Part shown: positions 1 through 10,600 of the stretch, one piece after another
Layout: each line of letters begins with the position of its first letter
Numbering within the stretch: the stretch's first letter is position 1
Assembly: GCF_000005505.3 (NCBI RefSeq)
Contig: NC_016134.3
Span: 38,874,150 to 38,938,149 of the forward strand
Direction of reading: 5' to 3'
Origin: Brachypodium distachyon
Taxonomy: Eukaryota > Streptophyta > Magnoliopsida > Poales > Poaceae
DNA: 64,000 nucleotides
Notes under the pieces: model-generated
Databases searched by the model: none
The model's input: the letters and a program-made list of their open reading frames with translations, nothing else
Told to the model about the DNA's origin: nothing
Position numbers and translations under genes: made by a program

Positions 1-94
1 TACATATACCACCCCCCGTCATTACCTTCTCCTTCTATCCTCGCTTCCTACCTACCGGCTAGTAGTCATCTCGATCCCCTCCTCCTCCTGCAAG

Positions 95-1138
95 ATGGCC
101 GCCAAGCAAAGCGCCGCCGCCGCCAGGGACATCGAAGTCGTGCTGGTGATGCCGTGGATGACGAGCTGCAAGCGCATGCCCCTCTGGAGCTCCAGCGACT
201 ACGAGGAGACCGGCACGCTCAGCCAGGGCGCCCTCGGCATCGTCGTCACGGCCCGCCACCGCGCCACAGGCGAAGCCGTCGCCGTCAAGAAGGCTCTCCC
301 TTTTCCTCCCTCCTCCTGCAACGGCGGCACCGGCACCGACATGATGAGGGAGGCCGCGTTACTCGCCGCGTGCAACGGCCACGGCAACGTCGTCGGGCTC
401 CAGGCGGTTGCCCTCGAGCCCGCCGGCTCCTCGCCCGAGAGGCTCTCCCTCGTCATGGGCCTCGTGGGGCCCAGCCTGCACGACGTCCTCCACCACAGGC
501 GCGGCGGCCGGCCCTTCCCGGAGGCCGAGGTGCGCCGCATCATGAAGCAGCTCCTGGCCGGCGCCAAGCACATGCATGGCCTCCGCGTCGTGCACCACGA
601 CATCAAGCCCAAGAACATCCTCGTGGCCCTCGCTGGTGGCGCCGGGGATCGGATTGAGAGCGTCAAGATCTGCAACCTGGGGCTTGCCGTCTCCTTGTCC
701 GAACCCACGCCGTACGAGAGGTGCGGGACGCACCGGTACATGGCGCCCGAGGTGCTCCTGGGAAAGCTCAATTACGACGCCGCCGTCGACGCCTGGTCGC
801 TCGGCTGCGTGATGCCCGAGCTCTTGTCCGGCGCACCCTTGTTCAACGGGGAAGACGACGCTGGCCAGATGCTCTCCATCTTCAGCGTCCTTGGCGTGCC
901 GCTCTTCACCCTCTGGCTGGAATACAAGTCTCTGCCGCTCACTGGCAAAGTGGTGCAACCGCCCAACAAGCTCCACCGCAACAAGATGCGCCAGCATTTT
1001 CTGAAGGAACGTCTCTCCGAAGAAGGCTTCGAAGTCCTGCAGGGGCTCCTTTTTTGCAACATCGACAAGAGGCTGTCGGCCGCCACCGCGCTCAGGCGGC
1101 CCTGGTTCACCAAGAACGTCGTCTACGCCCAAGTTTGA
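95..1138 (+). CDS. CDK-like serine/threonine protein kinase, single exon, atypical catalytic motifs
   Basis: A 347-aa single-exon kinase domain resembling the grass CDKF-2/CDKG-like clade. Visible parts are a degenerate glycine loop (GTLSQGALGIV, residues 40-50), the beta-3 lysine in AVKK (K65), the alpha-C glutamate in MMREAA (E86), a catalytic loop reading VVHHDIKPKN (H168-D169, N174), APE (217-219) and the DAWSLGCVM helix (from about 232). Two departures stand out. HRD is HHD, which keeps the catalytic Asp, and DFG is NLG (N194-G196), which loses the Mg-binding Asp. The family phosphorylates Ser/Thr on protein substrates; this copy may be weak or inactive. The start has a good context (aagATGG) and nothing upstream suggests another exon, although only 94 bp of leader are in the window. 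The frame is otherwise intact, so it is either a functional pseudokinase or a recently drifting duplicate. Confidence 0.85.
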   Translation: MAAKQSAAAARDIEVVLVMPWMTSCKRMPLWSSSDYEETGTLSQGALGIVVTARHRATGEAVAVKKALPFPPSSCNGGTGTDMMREAALLAACNGHGNVVGLQAVALEPAGSSPERLSLVMGLVGPSLHDVLHHRRGGRPFPEAEVRRIMKQLLAGAKHMHGLRVVHHDIKPKNILVALAGGAGDRIESVKICNLGLAVSLSEPTPYERCGTHRYMAPEVLLGKLNYDAAVDAWSLGCVMPELLSGAPLFNGEDDAGQMLSIFSVLGVPLFTLWLEYKSLPLTGKVVQPPNKLHRNKMRQHFLKERLSEEGFEVLQGLLFCNIDKRLSAATALRRPWFTKNVVYAQV

Positions 1139-3040
1139 GCCGCCGCTACAAAGATTTCTTTTGGTTTTCTCCATATTTATGTTGTGAACATTAATGGATC
1201 ATTGCATTGGATTCCAAATGTGCATTGTACTTGTTGTGCTGCGAAAGATTGAAATTTTGTTTGTGATGTGTGCCTTCTTTAATTTTCTTGTCGTGACGAG
1301 AGCGTTGATAAATCACATTCACGGTAGCCCGATGCATCCTAGCAAGTAGCATCTCGTGTTCTTTAGCAAGATTAGCATCCTAATCAAGAGATGTAGGTGT
1401 GGGTGGATTACGACTGTGAATCAAATAGGAAAATAACAATGAAACAAGCAAAAAAGATAACGGAAATGGCGAAAACACTGAGAAAACAAAGGAAAAAAAA
1501 CAACAAACAAAAAGAAAAGAAAAAAGAAAAGAAAATTGCACTAGAAGAAAGAGGGGACCAACCCAAAAGGATGAATTGAAATCATGTTGAAAACAAAAAC
1601 ATTTAATGATACATTATGGAGAAACTCTTCGTGAGACATGTGGCATTAACAGCGCATTTTGTTTTCTAGAACGAAAAAATGTACTCCCTCCGGCCGGAAT
1701 TACTTGTCGAAATATTACATGTATCAAGACGCTTTTTAAACATAGATACATCCATATTTGGGCAAATTTGAGACAAGTAATATGGCTCGGAGGGAGTAAT
1801 ATATTGGGTTAACTTTGTCTTAACATACGTTCTGAATTAAATTTGTAATATAAAAAATAAACAGTGATAGGACATATCCTGCATTGCTCACAGCGTGAAG
1901 TCTCTCATGGGTGATGTGGCGCCAGTAGTGAACCACATATCGTACGCACAAGGAAGACACCGGATGAACACAGGAAGGAGTACCGCTTTTTTTTTGCTAG
2001 AGCTTTACCCTTGCAATTGTATTATAACCGGTAGGTCCTAACAATTTTTCTGTAATTATAGATAAAGTAAGATCTTTTTATTTTAATTCCTACCTTGTCA
2101 CGGTAGAGTATTATCATTTAATAAGGATTTTGTGGATGTTGGAATGAATAGAATGATGATGAATGGAAAAAACGAGAAAATATTTTAGGTAGAGAAAAAA
2201 AATACAAACTTCAGGTAGACTTTGTCTTTTTGGTTTAAACTTCCGGCATATTTTCACATTGAGCTTGGAATCATGTCCAACATTGTTCAATTCGGTAATG
2301 AAATTCAAATTTTATTGTGACAAGAAAGTTGAATCGGTCGTTGTGACAATGAATGAGGATTGGACGAAGACAATGGGGCAATTTAGCAGCCTCATTTTCT
2401 CTTTAGGTACAACCTTCCCAAATACACCAAAGTATAGCATGTTTAACTAGCATGTCTCATATGGGTATCGTTCTAGATCATCAAAACGGAGATTAATATT
2501 CAAATACATGATACTTTATAAAATGGGGCTTCCCTCTTTATAAAAATGATGCTTTATAAATAGAAAAACTATCTAGCCAAATCAATAAAATATGGTATTA
2601 CTGCAGACAAGTCCTGCACGTGTTTAACAAATATACACAAAACAATACATGCACAAACAGTATTAATGCAGTTCAAATTATATTTGACTTCGACCCAACT
2701 TTACATTGGTTTGAATCTGATTCCAGTAGAGTTTTCTAAGATCAAAATAAAACTATTCTACATTAATGTTATGCTCTGATTGTGGGCTGAACATGTAGAA
2801 CTACAGTGATGTTAGTCGTTGACAAAATGGTATTCATGCTTCATGGTGTCTGATCTACGTTATGGGACTGAATCATTCTTCTGTCCTGGATGCCTATAGA
2901 TGATTGGCAAGAGAATTGCACCATAACTTATCTAGGTTGAGGATGACATCGCCATGTCGGTGGCAATCGTTCGATAAACACGTGGCCAACACAAACAATT
3001 GTACATGAGGTCATGTCTATGATGTAGACGAGACAAAAAA
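1139..3040. other. Intergenic, AT-rich; one Stowaway MITE
   Basis: This is the 3' flank of the kinase followed by AT-rich DNA. Apart from the MITE at 1684-1796 I see no gene. The Lys-rich short frame near 1397-1579 is compositional. Confidence 0.6.
1684..1796. mobile_element. Stowaway-type MITE (Tc1/mariner), 113 bp
   Basis: The ends read CTCCCTCCGGCC and CTCGGAGGGAG and are near-inverted. They are flanked by TA duplications at 1682-1683 and 1797-1798. The interior (AATATTACATGTATC and ATACATCCATATTTG) is the common Triticeae type, and a close relative in the other orientation lies at 58482-58594. It has no coding capacity. Confidence 0.9.
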
Positions 3041-3049
3041 TATGCCTAG

Positions 3050-4411
3050 TGTCGAAAGGAATGGAACATGGATTTACCGGGATCTTAATGAGCAGCTCGC
3101 AAACCGCATCGGGCCACCCTCCCTCCATCCGTTCCCTCCGCCGCCGCCGGGTGAAGCCCGCACGGCGTCAGCGGCGGCGGGGCCTAGGTGTTTCGGTGCT
3201 TCATATATGTGGTCCTCCGTCGGGGCTGGTTGACATCGCTGCAACGGGGGAGGAGGACGAGCGAGGGGCCACCGCGCCTGTGGTGCTAGATGTCTCACCG
3301 CCTTCCATCGTTCTCGTGCATGGCACATTCGATTTCGGTAAGGGAAGGCGAAGGACGATGCATGCTCGTGACAGACTTGGGTTCCACATGGAATGCGAGA
3401 TGTTCCGCTACCGCGAGGGAAGATAGGTGGACGTATTCCTGGAGCACGGCCAGGATTTTGTGCTCACATGCGGCCGTCGGGGTTATGTCCTACGGTGGCG
3501 GCATGGCAATCCAGCTGCGATCAAGCGGGTTACGTGCGGAGGTGCAGTAGCTGCCGATATCGCCAAGAGATTGGCGACTGCAGCTGCGATCGGGTAGTGT
3601 GACGGCAGCAAAGAAGAGGACGACGTCGCAGATTGTTGACCGCATGCTGGTCGTCCTAGATCGGCGACGGTGACAGCGTGTGCGGTGTTGTTCGTCGATG
3701 AGAAAGGCGGGAAGGAGGTGGGGAGTGGCCCCCATGGCGGTGATTCATATGGGGGCGGCACAGGTGGTCCTGATCCTGACTATGGCGATGGGTTGGCGTG
3801 CTGTTGGCTATGGTCGGGGTGCGGGAGGCTGTGCTCCGGCGGCTTTGTCGGGTTTGACGGTTGATCTGGGTCTCGGCTTTTGGCGATAGCAAAATGTTTG
3901 TTTGCTTTCGTTGGGGGCAGATGGACTCTCTCAGGAACAGGTGCTACGCACGACTACTTATGATAAAACGTCAAGTCTAGCCTGTTGCTGCTGGTCTGGA
4001 GGCAGTTATGTGATAATGGTATAGGCAGTTCAGGCAGTTTTGACGACAAGTATGCGCACTCGGTGGAAACACTTGATCTCAGATCAGGCAACGTGACCTT
4101 GTTGAAGATGATGGCTCGAAGCTTGGCTTTGGGATGAAAACTCCGAGTTTGATCTAGGTTGGACTCGTCATCATCGGCACACGTGCAACGTTCCTTCTTG
4201 AAGAATTTGCGTATGAGTTGTGTTTTTTTCGTTTTCGGCCCGTATCATAGGTTAGTGGTAGTTTGGTAGAGTTATCGGTTTTTTTTGGTCAATTTGTTCT
4301 GCTTTGCTGTCTGGTTTGTCTGACTTCAATAATATATGGTTGTGTGCATCCGTCTGCGCAAAAGCCGAGGGTTATCCTCATTTTCGAATTTTCGGAAGAA
4401 AAAAAAAAACA
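3050..4411 (+). mobile_element. Retroposon-like sequence with grass non-LTR type 3' tail and poly(A)
   Basis: A GC-rich body (about 3050-3900) is followed by a 3' part ending in AATATATGGTTGTGTGCATCC, a degenerate AAAGCCGAGGGTTATCCTCA segment, TTTTCGAA and an A tract (about 4400-4411). The same tail type occurs on the minus strand at 61525 and, shorter, at 20840. Short frames such as 3049-3426 match nothing I recognise. No target duplication could be found for this copy, so the left boundary is a guess. It is probably a non-autonomous SINE- or LINE-derived element. Confidence 0.45.
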
Positions 4412-4835
4412 AGCACCGACACAATGTTGCGACGAAATTCCGGAAAGAGTTGAATTGAACCTCCAAACTGCGGATCTGCGGTCGATCGCTTAAGCAATGC
4501 CCCGAAGGAGAGACGGTACTTCTAGTGCGAGGAATCAGGCTTGTTTACCACACCGGAGTTAGGCGAGGAGGCGGCAATGGCGACCGGCGGAGCTAGCTAG
4601 GGCGAGCAGACCCGCATGGTAGGGCAGGGACTTGGCTGCAAGGTGTGGAAAATGAGAAGGAAAGGAGGTAGCTCGGTTTCTATGGCTACAGCGCGACGGT
4701 TCGGCTGGCCGGAGTCGTGGCGTCAGCCGCAGGCTCGCAGGAGGCGGCGACACGTGCGTGCGTCAGCGTTACTACTGCTGCGTGCCGGTCGAAAGTGAGG
4801 AGGAAACGAGAGGAGCGCTCGGACGCTCGGTTGTT

Positions 4836-5665
4836 GAGTAAATTAAAAAAAACCCACCACATTAGGTATTAGGTGCTAGTGTTTCTCATAGTTACCAGTT
4901 TACGTTTTAGTTGCTAAAAATCACCGGATTTACTTAATTCCTCGCTTGCTAGCGTCTAAGTCTAATTCTGACGGAGCGGGTCCACCGGTCAGTCCAACGT
5001 GGCATGCCGGCGTGGCCAGACACTCTCTCTCTCCCGAAACTCCGGCTCCTTCTCTGATTCCTCTGCTTTCCCAACCGAAGCTCCTCCTTCTCTTATTCCT
5101 CTCCTTCTCTGGCTCCTCCTCGCCGCCATGTAGAGCCGCTGCTCCGGTCACCTCTCCAGGGACCACGCAGCTCACGCTGCTATGCCCGCGTGCCCCGTCG
5201 CTCGCACTGCCTGCGCCCGCCCACGCGCGCCCACCCCCGCGCCCGCGCGCCTCTTCTCGCCCCCGCTCGTGCTGCCCACCTCGGTGACCGCGCCCATGAT
5301 TCGACGGACAGAGTTGCCCCTGCATGCAAGCCGATGGAGGCGACAGCTAGGGCACCGGGGGGCGCGTGGGGGTCGAGGATGCGGCGGGTGAGCGGATCCG
5401 ACTGCAGCGTCGCCCCGATGGAGACGAGGTTTGGGGCGCGCGTGGCGTCCAGGAAGAGCGCGGTAGGGCTCGACTGCTCGTTGGGATTGTGGTTCAGTTA
5501 GATTGCCACGGTGGCCTGACCGGTGGGCCCATCCTGTCGGTTTTGCGATTATTCGCTAGCAACCGCACGCTTAGTCTAATCCGGTGGTTTTTATCAACTA
5601 AAACGTAAACCGGTACTGAAGTAAAACCTAAACCCCTGATGTGGTGGGTTTTTTTTAATTTACTC
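4836..5665. mobile_element. Long-TIR foldback/Mutator-like element, complete, about 830 bp
   Basis: The left arm (about 4837-5005: AGTAAATTAAAAAAAACCCA, then CAGTTTACGTTTTAGTTG, then GGGTCCACCGGTCAG) recurs inverted at about 5497-5664. This gives TIRs of roughly 165 bp. CTCGGTT occurs just outside both ends (4826-4832 and 5666-5672), consistent with a 7-9 bp target duplication. The central 500 bp is GC-rich and contains frames on both strands, none recognisable. A second copy starts at 63458. There is no transposase, so it is non-autonomous. Confidence 0.75.
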
Positions 5666-6299
5666 CTCGGTTCCTCCTCGCTAGCTTCGGACAAGGCAGG
5701 GCAGCTGGCCGAATGGGCCAGGGCAGAGAGTAGCCCATGGAAAAAGAAAAGAAAGGGGATGGGCTGACGGAAAAGTAAAGCAGGCCGGAGGTGGGCTGGT
5801 TTGGGGCTCGCAAGATGGGCGGAAGCAAGCCCAGGAGAAAGAGACAAGAGAGAAGAAAGTTGCGCTGCTGGGCTTACAGAAAAACTAAAATTTGCTCAAA
5901 TATGGATGTATCTATGTCTAAAAAGCATCTGGATACATGTAATATTTTAACAGTTAATATGTATCGGAGTGAGTATCTCAGTATACCAAAATCATACTAG
6001 ACCATAAATGTTGTGTAGTGCTTTGTACAAAATCATACATAGATGATCGTACGTGTAGCAGTCCTCCCCATTCATTCCAAATTCTTGGTCACCACCATGG
6101 TCGCACGGTGCCGGTTTGGCACTCAAAAGTTCAAGCATTACGCTCGAGGCATTTATTTGATGAGCTAAAAACATCATCGTCGTCATCGTCACAAATCTTC
6201 GTATGCCATAAGCAAATCAGGAATGGCATTTATTTCATAGCTAAAGATATGGTCGTTGTCATCACCGCATATCGGTTTTTTGCCTAAGTAAATTAGGTA
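5666..6299. other. Intergenic with decayed Stowaway remnant
   Basis: Positions 5881-5973 match the inner and right part of a Stowaway MITE (TTTGCTCAAATATGGATGTA through ATCGGAGTGAG), but the left end is lost. A short motif, CATTTATTTCATGAGC-like followed by AAAAACATCATC, recurs near 6150, 6228, 6830 and 7330. No gene is visible. Confidence 0.5.
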
Positions 6300-6818
6300 G
6301 AGTAAAAATACATGATTGGTCCATGAACTCCGCAGAAATGAACATTTTAGTTCACGAACTCGCAAAACGTACACATAAATCCATAAATTAGGATTACTGT
6401 GTCACTTTAGTCCAAAGACGGTTCGGTGGGGCTAAAACCTTCCACGTGGCCGTCACGTCGGCTAAGATCAGAACCGATACTTCTAATCCCTCTTTCGCAA
6501 GGTGTTTTTTAATTTTGCAAAATCACCCATCCGGTTAAAATGCATCTCAAAATTCCCAAATCGGCGGGAAAAAAAACGGCAACGCATGGCTGGATGGATG
6601 ATTTTTCAAAAAACACCATGCGAAAGAGGGACTAAAAGCCGTGGTCTCGGCCGAAGCCTACGTGGCGGCCACGTGGCGTGTTCAAGCCTCGCCGAACAGT
6701 TTTTTGGACTAAAGTGACACAGCAGTCCCAGTTTAAGAGTTTAAGTGTGCGTTTTCCGAGTTGATAAACTAAAGTGTTCATTTTTGCCGAGTTGATGGGC
6801 TAGTGGTGTATTTTACTC
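6300..6818. mobile_element. Long-TIR Mutator-like MITE with 9-bp target duplication, 519 bp
   Basis: The left arm (6300 to about 6510) starts GAGTAAAAATACATGATTGG. The right arm (about 6620-6818) ends inverted, TAGTGGTGTATTTTACTC. Both arms carry ATGAACA(T/C)TTTAGTT, CTGTGTCACTTTAGTCCAAA and CCCTCTTTCGCA, so the element is almost all TIR, about 200 bp each. The flanks are AATTAGGTA (6291-6299) and AATTAGGAA (6819-6827), a 9-bp duplication with one mismatch as expected for Mutator-like transposition. It carries no coding sequence. Confidence 0.85.
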
Positions 6819-7532
6819 AATTAGGAATGTCATTTATTTCATGAGCCAAAAACAGCATCACTTGAAAACCCAAACCAGCTTTCATGTAATCTGGAACCAT
6901 ACCTCCCTAGAGAAAGAGCATATTTGACGGTGACATGTTGAATATCTTCCGGTTCATGTAGACAAAGTTGATCACAAGCTTGATTAGGGAGTCTTCTACG
7001 ATGTAAGCAATCCGAATTAAGTCCAACAACTATTATGCAATACCAGCCAGACAAGAGAAACTTCAGTTTCAATGACACATGATCTTTGATACTCCTATGT
7101 TGCGACACTTTTTACATCGGAGGGAGTATTTATTTATCAGTTAAAGTCTGATAAAAAACACTTCAGTTTTAGCGGCACCCAAGAGCTCCACAACCGATCC
7201 GATCCTAGTAAGGTCAGGGAAGAAAGCTCGATAGGCCTTCCTAGCGGAGTATATGTGACAAATCGCACATCTCGAGTCCTTAAAAAAAATCGCATATCTC
7301 GAGTAGGTTGCCTGAGTGAACGAGGAATTATTTCTTGAGCCAAAAACGTCATGAACTTAAGTCGAAACCCAAAAAGGTTTGCAGAGAATACGCCGGGAGT
7401 GGTGGGGAAATAACTGAACTGAAAGGCACGGCCCTTTTCCTCGCCAAAAGCCCCTTTTGGTGTACAGAAGAGCAAGCTTTCGGTTAGAGGAGAGAGCAGA
7501 AGACAAAACACACCCCGTGTCATCTTTGGTGC
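6819..7532. other. Upstream region of the subtilase gene
   Basis: It holds a roughly 40-bp Stowaway deletion derivative (7091-7126) and subtilase promoter DNA. The minus-strand frames here look spurious. Confidence 0.5.
7091..7126. mobile_element. Minimal Stowaway remnant, about 36 bp
   Basis: The sequence CTCCTATGTTGCGACACTTT through CATCGGAGGGAG is bounded by TA on each side. It looks like a Stowaway reduced to little more than its two ends by internal deletion. Confidence 0.5.
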
Positions 7533-7540
7533 TATAAAAA
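7533..7540 (+). promoter_or_regulatory. TATA box of the subtilase gene
   Basis: TATAAAAA lies 119 bp upstream of the chosen ATG (7659). It is a canonical plant TATA at a reasonable distance for a short leader. Confidence 0.6.
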
Positions 7541-7658
7541 TACAACAGTGCTCAAGCACATTCCTTCCCTTTGCAGCCTCTCGAGAGCCCCAAATCCATT
7601 CCAGTCCCCTATCTTAACAATCGACCGTAAGCACTCCACCAAAAGCATCGAAAAGTAG

Positions 7659-10600
7659 ATGCGTAGCATGCATTCCTCTCTGAAGAATCACCGGGTTCTT
7701 CTTGCTCCAGTCGTCCTACTGATCGCTAGCCTCTCCCTCCTGCAGCGCCCAGCATCTGCCGAGAAAAAGGCTAGTGACTATTAACTCTTGACCCCTTTTC
7801 TTAGTTTGATTCCATCTTTTTTATTACTGTATTGATGGAAAGGTTGCTTCCTTGGCTCCTGCAGTCGTATGTTGTCTATCTCGGAGGCCATTCCCATGGG
7901 AGGGAGGGCGCCGTGCTGGCCTCCAACCAAGAGCGGGCCAAGAACTCACACTACCGGTTCTTGGGCTCTGTCCTCGGAAGGTAACCTCATCATCCTGTTG
8001 CTAGAAGCTAGATCAAGACATTTGGTGCGAATGCGAGTAATGCTTCCGAATTATAGCTGACTATGCGTACGCATGTACTAGCAAGGAGAAGGCGCAAGAT
8101 GCCATCTTCTACTCCTACACCAAGCACATTAATGGCTTCGCCGCCACGTTGGAAGAAGAGGAGGCAATGGAGATCTCAAGTATGTCTTCTTCTTCTTCTT
8201 GCACTGGCTGATCTTCTTCGTTTGTTGCCCGGTGATAAATTTTTTGGGTGGTTTGTTAACATTTGGTGCTTGCGCGCAGAGCACCCGAGCGTCATCTCAG
8301 TTTTCCCCAACAGAGCGCACAAGCTGCACACCACACGCTCATGGGAGTTCCTTGGGATGGAGAAAGGTGGCCGGGTAAAACCCAATTCCATCTGGGCCAA
8401 AGCAAGATTTGGCCAAGGCGTCATCATTGGCAACCTAGACACCGGTACGTGTTTAGTCGTTTTCCTCGCCGTTTCAGCAATCACTTAATACTGCTGCTAA
8501 TACTAGTAATTCCCTATCACTGACCAGGCTAGAGTCGGCCAATAATTTTGTCCCTGAGAACTTAAAGAAACGCCATTAATTGAGTCTAGTTTGACCTGTA
8601 GAGATTCAAGTAGAATGTCCGATTAATCATTCTGAGCAGCGGGGCAGTAGTACGTTGATGAGACCAAAACACCGGTCCAATATCTTCTGGCTCATTACCG
8701 CATCAACCCGACTCGTGTACTGTAGTGTAGCGTAGGCAGGCACCTCTGCTCTGAGCTTGTGTTGTTGTCTTGTGAGGTGTGGGCGCAGTGCACGCAGAGC
8801 GCACAGGAGCAGTCGCTGGCTACAATTGGAATCTGCCCCGGCCCGGCCGGCCGGCCAGATGTTAGAGTAAACGTTTTTTGGCTTCCAGTTTTCCCGGCGG
8901 AGCGATGGAGTGCACGCAGCGGAGGAGCAAGAAAAATTGTCCCTTTGCGCTCGCGTGGAAACCGCCGCTGCGCTGCCTGCCTTGCCTTGCCTTGAGTCCA
9001 GCGTCACTGGCGCCGTCGGTTTTTATGGCCGTACGTTGGAACTTGGAAATGACACCACGCTTCAATCCCAAACCTTCTCAGAAAATGGTGACACAAAAGA
9101 TTACTGGCACTACGTACAGCACTTTTGCCACTTTGGAAGAAAAAAAAGACATTTCTCAAGTTTTTCTTTTAAAAGGCAAAATGATACCCCTACTACTAGT
9201 GGCAACAAATATACAAAGGGTGGCTAGGCTGTGGAAAAGGACAGAGCAGCGTTCTTCAAACTTTCAAAGGGTCCATCAGAAGTTCACTCCCCACGCCCGA
9301 CTGCGTGGCCTACTGGCCCGGGCATGTCCCGTGATGAGGGGGGGCCACACCGCCACAGACCACAGGCACGGCGGCGACAGGGAATCCCGAACGTAGAGTC
9401 AAATCCCTCCTCATCCCCGGTCCCCGGCCACTCGGGGCCACCTCGCCGGCATGGCCGCAATGCAGCATTGCACGCATGTGACTAAACAAAGATTTTCTCT
9501 TATTTTCTTTTTCTTTTGGGAATCTAAACAACAATGGTTGATTTGCAGGGGTGTGGCCGGAGGCCGGCAGCTTCGACGACGACGGCATGGGCCCGGTGCC
9601 CGCGCGGTGGCGGGGAGTCTGCCAGAACCAGGTTCGCTGCAACAGGTCCGTCCGTGTCAACCTCTTTGCTCCCTCCCCCTCGATCCGCCCCTCCTCTCTT
9701 TGTTTCTTTTCTTTTCTCCTTGGTTGCAATGCACGCCCATCTTCATCCGTCTCCCGGGGCGACGTGCCGACGTGGGGTTTAGCACTATATATGCGCTGCG
9801 TTATCCCGATGGGTTTTCTTTTGTCTCTGCGTTGGTTCGTGTTGTTTAGTGTTTTGCCAATGCGTGTCTTGACTTGACTACTGTCGTTGCCGCAGCATGG
9901 TACAGTGTAAACTAAATGATTTGTCTTCGGTGACACAAGACATGGCTGGACTAACTAAGATTTGCCCCCATGGCATGAGTTTAGCTTAGTCAGAACTAGC
10001 TAAGATTTGCCCCATGAGTTACTTGATTGGCTCTACAAGTTGTAAAGCCCCTTCTTGAAGACGGCCGCTTATTACGTTACAAACTTGCGATGCCTTGAAG
10101 GCACTGATCCTGCACTTCAGTTTATGCTTTGAACAAAGGGCCTCAACTTTAGATTTATACAGTACTAGCTGAATCAAAAGCCATGCATGAGATCAGCAGA
10201 GCCTGAAACTACAAGTGAAATACAAGTCTCCACACACAGTTTTTAAGATGAAGTACTGCTCCGTAGTACAAATCCAGAGTTTCAGACATAAAGGCTGTCA
10301 CGTCCCCGTGCTAGATTGAAATACCAATACGAACAAGGCGTGAAATGGAAAAGAACTTAAAAAAGTTCCGGTAGTACCCAACTGTAGTACACATATGCTT
10401 TGCCTCTGTGTGTCTCTGTGCCACTACCGCTGATTATCTGTCGCCCCACGTACAAGTTCTCCAGTCCAAGCTGCGAATCATGTGAGCGTAGGCAGAGCTG
10501 GCACCCTCTCTCGTCAACAGAGAACAACAGGACACAACCCCTTTTACAGTTCCCCAGTCCCGGTACCGCCACAGATTGCCGCCATGATTCTGCCAAGATT

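Noticed and set aside
359..1174. 271-aa minus-strand ORF over the kinase
   Set aside because: Exact antisense shadow of the kinase; no domain.
3049..3426. 125-aa plus ORF as a gene
   Set aside because: It sits in the GC-rich body of a retroposon-like block; no start context, domain or downstream continuation.
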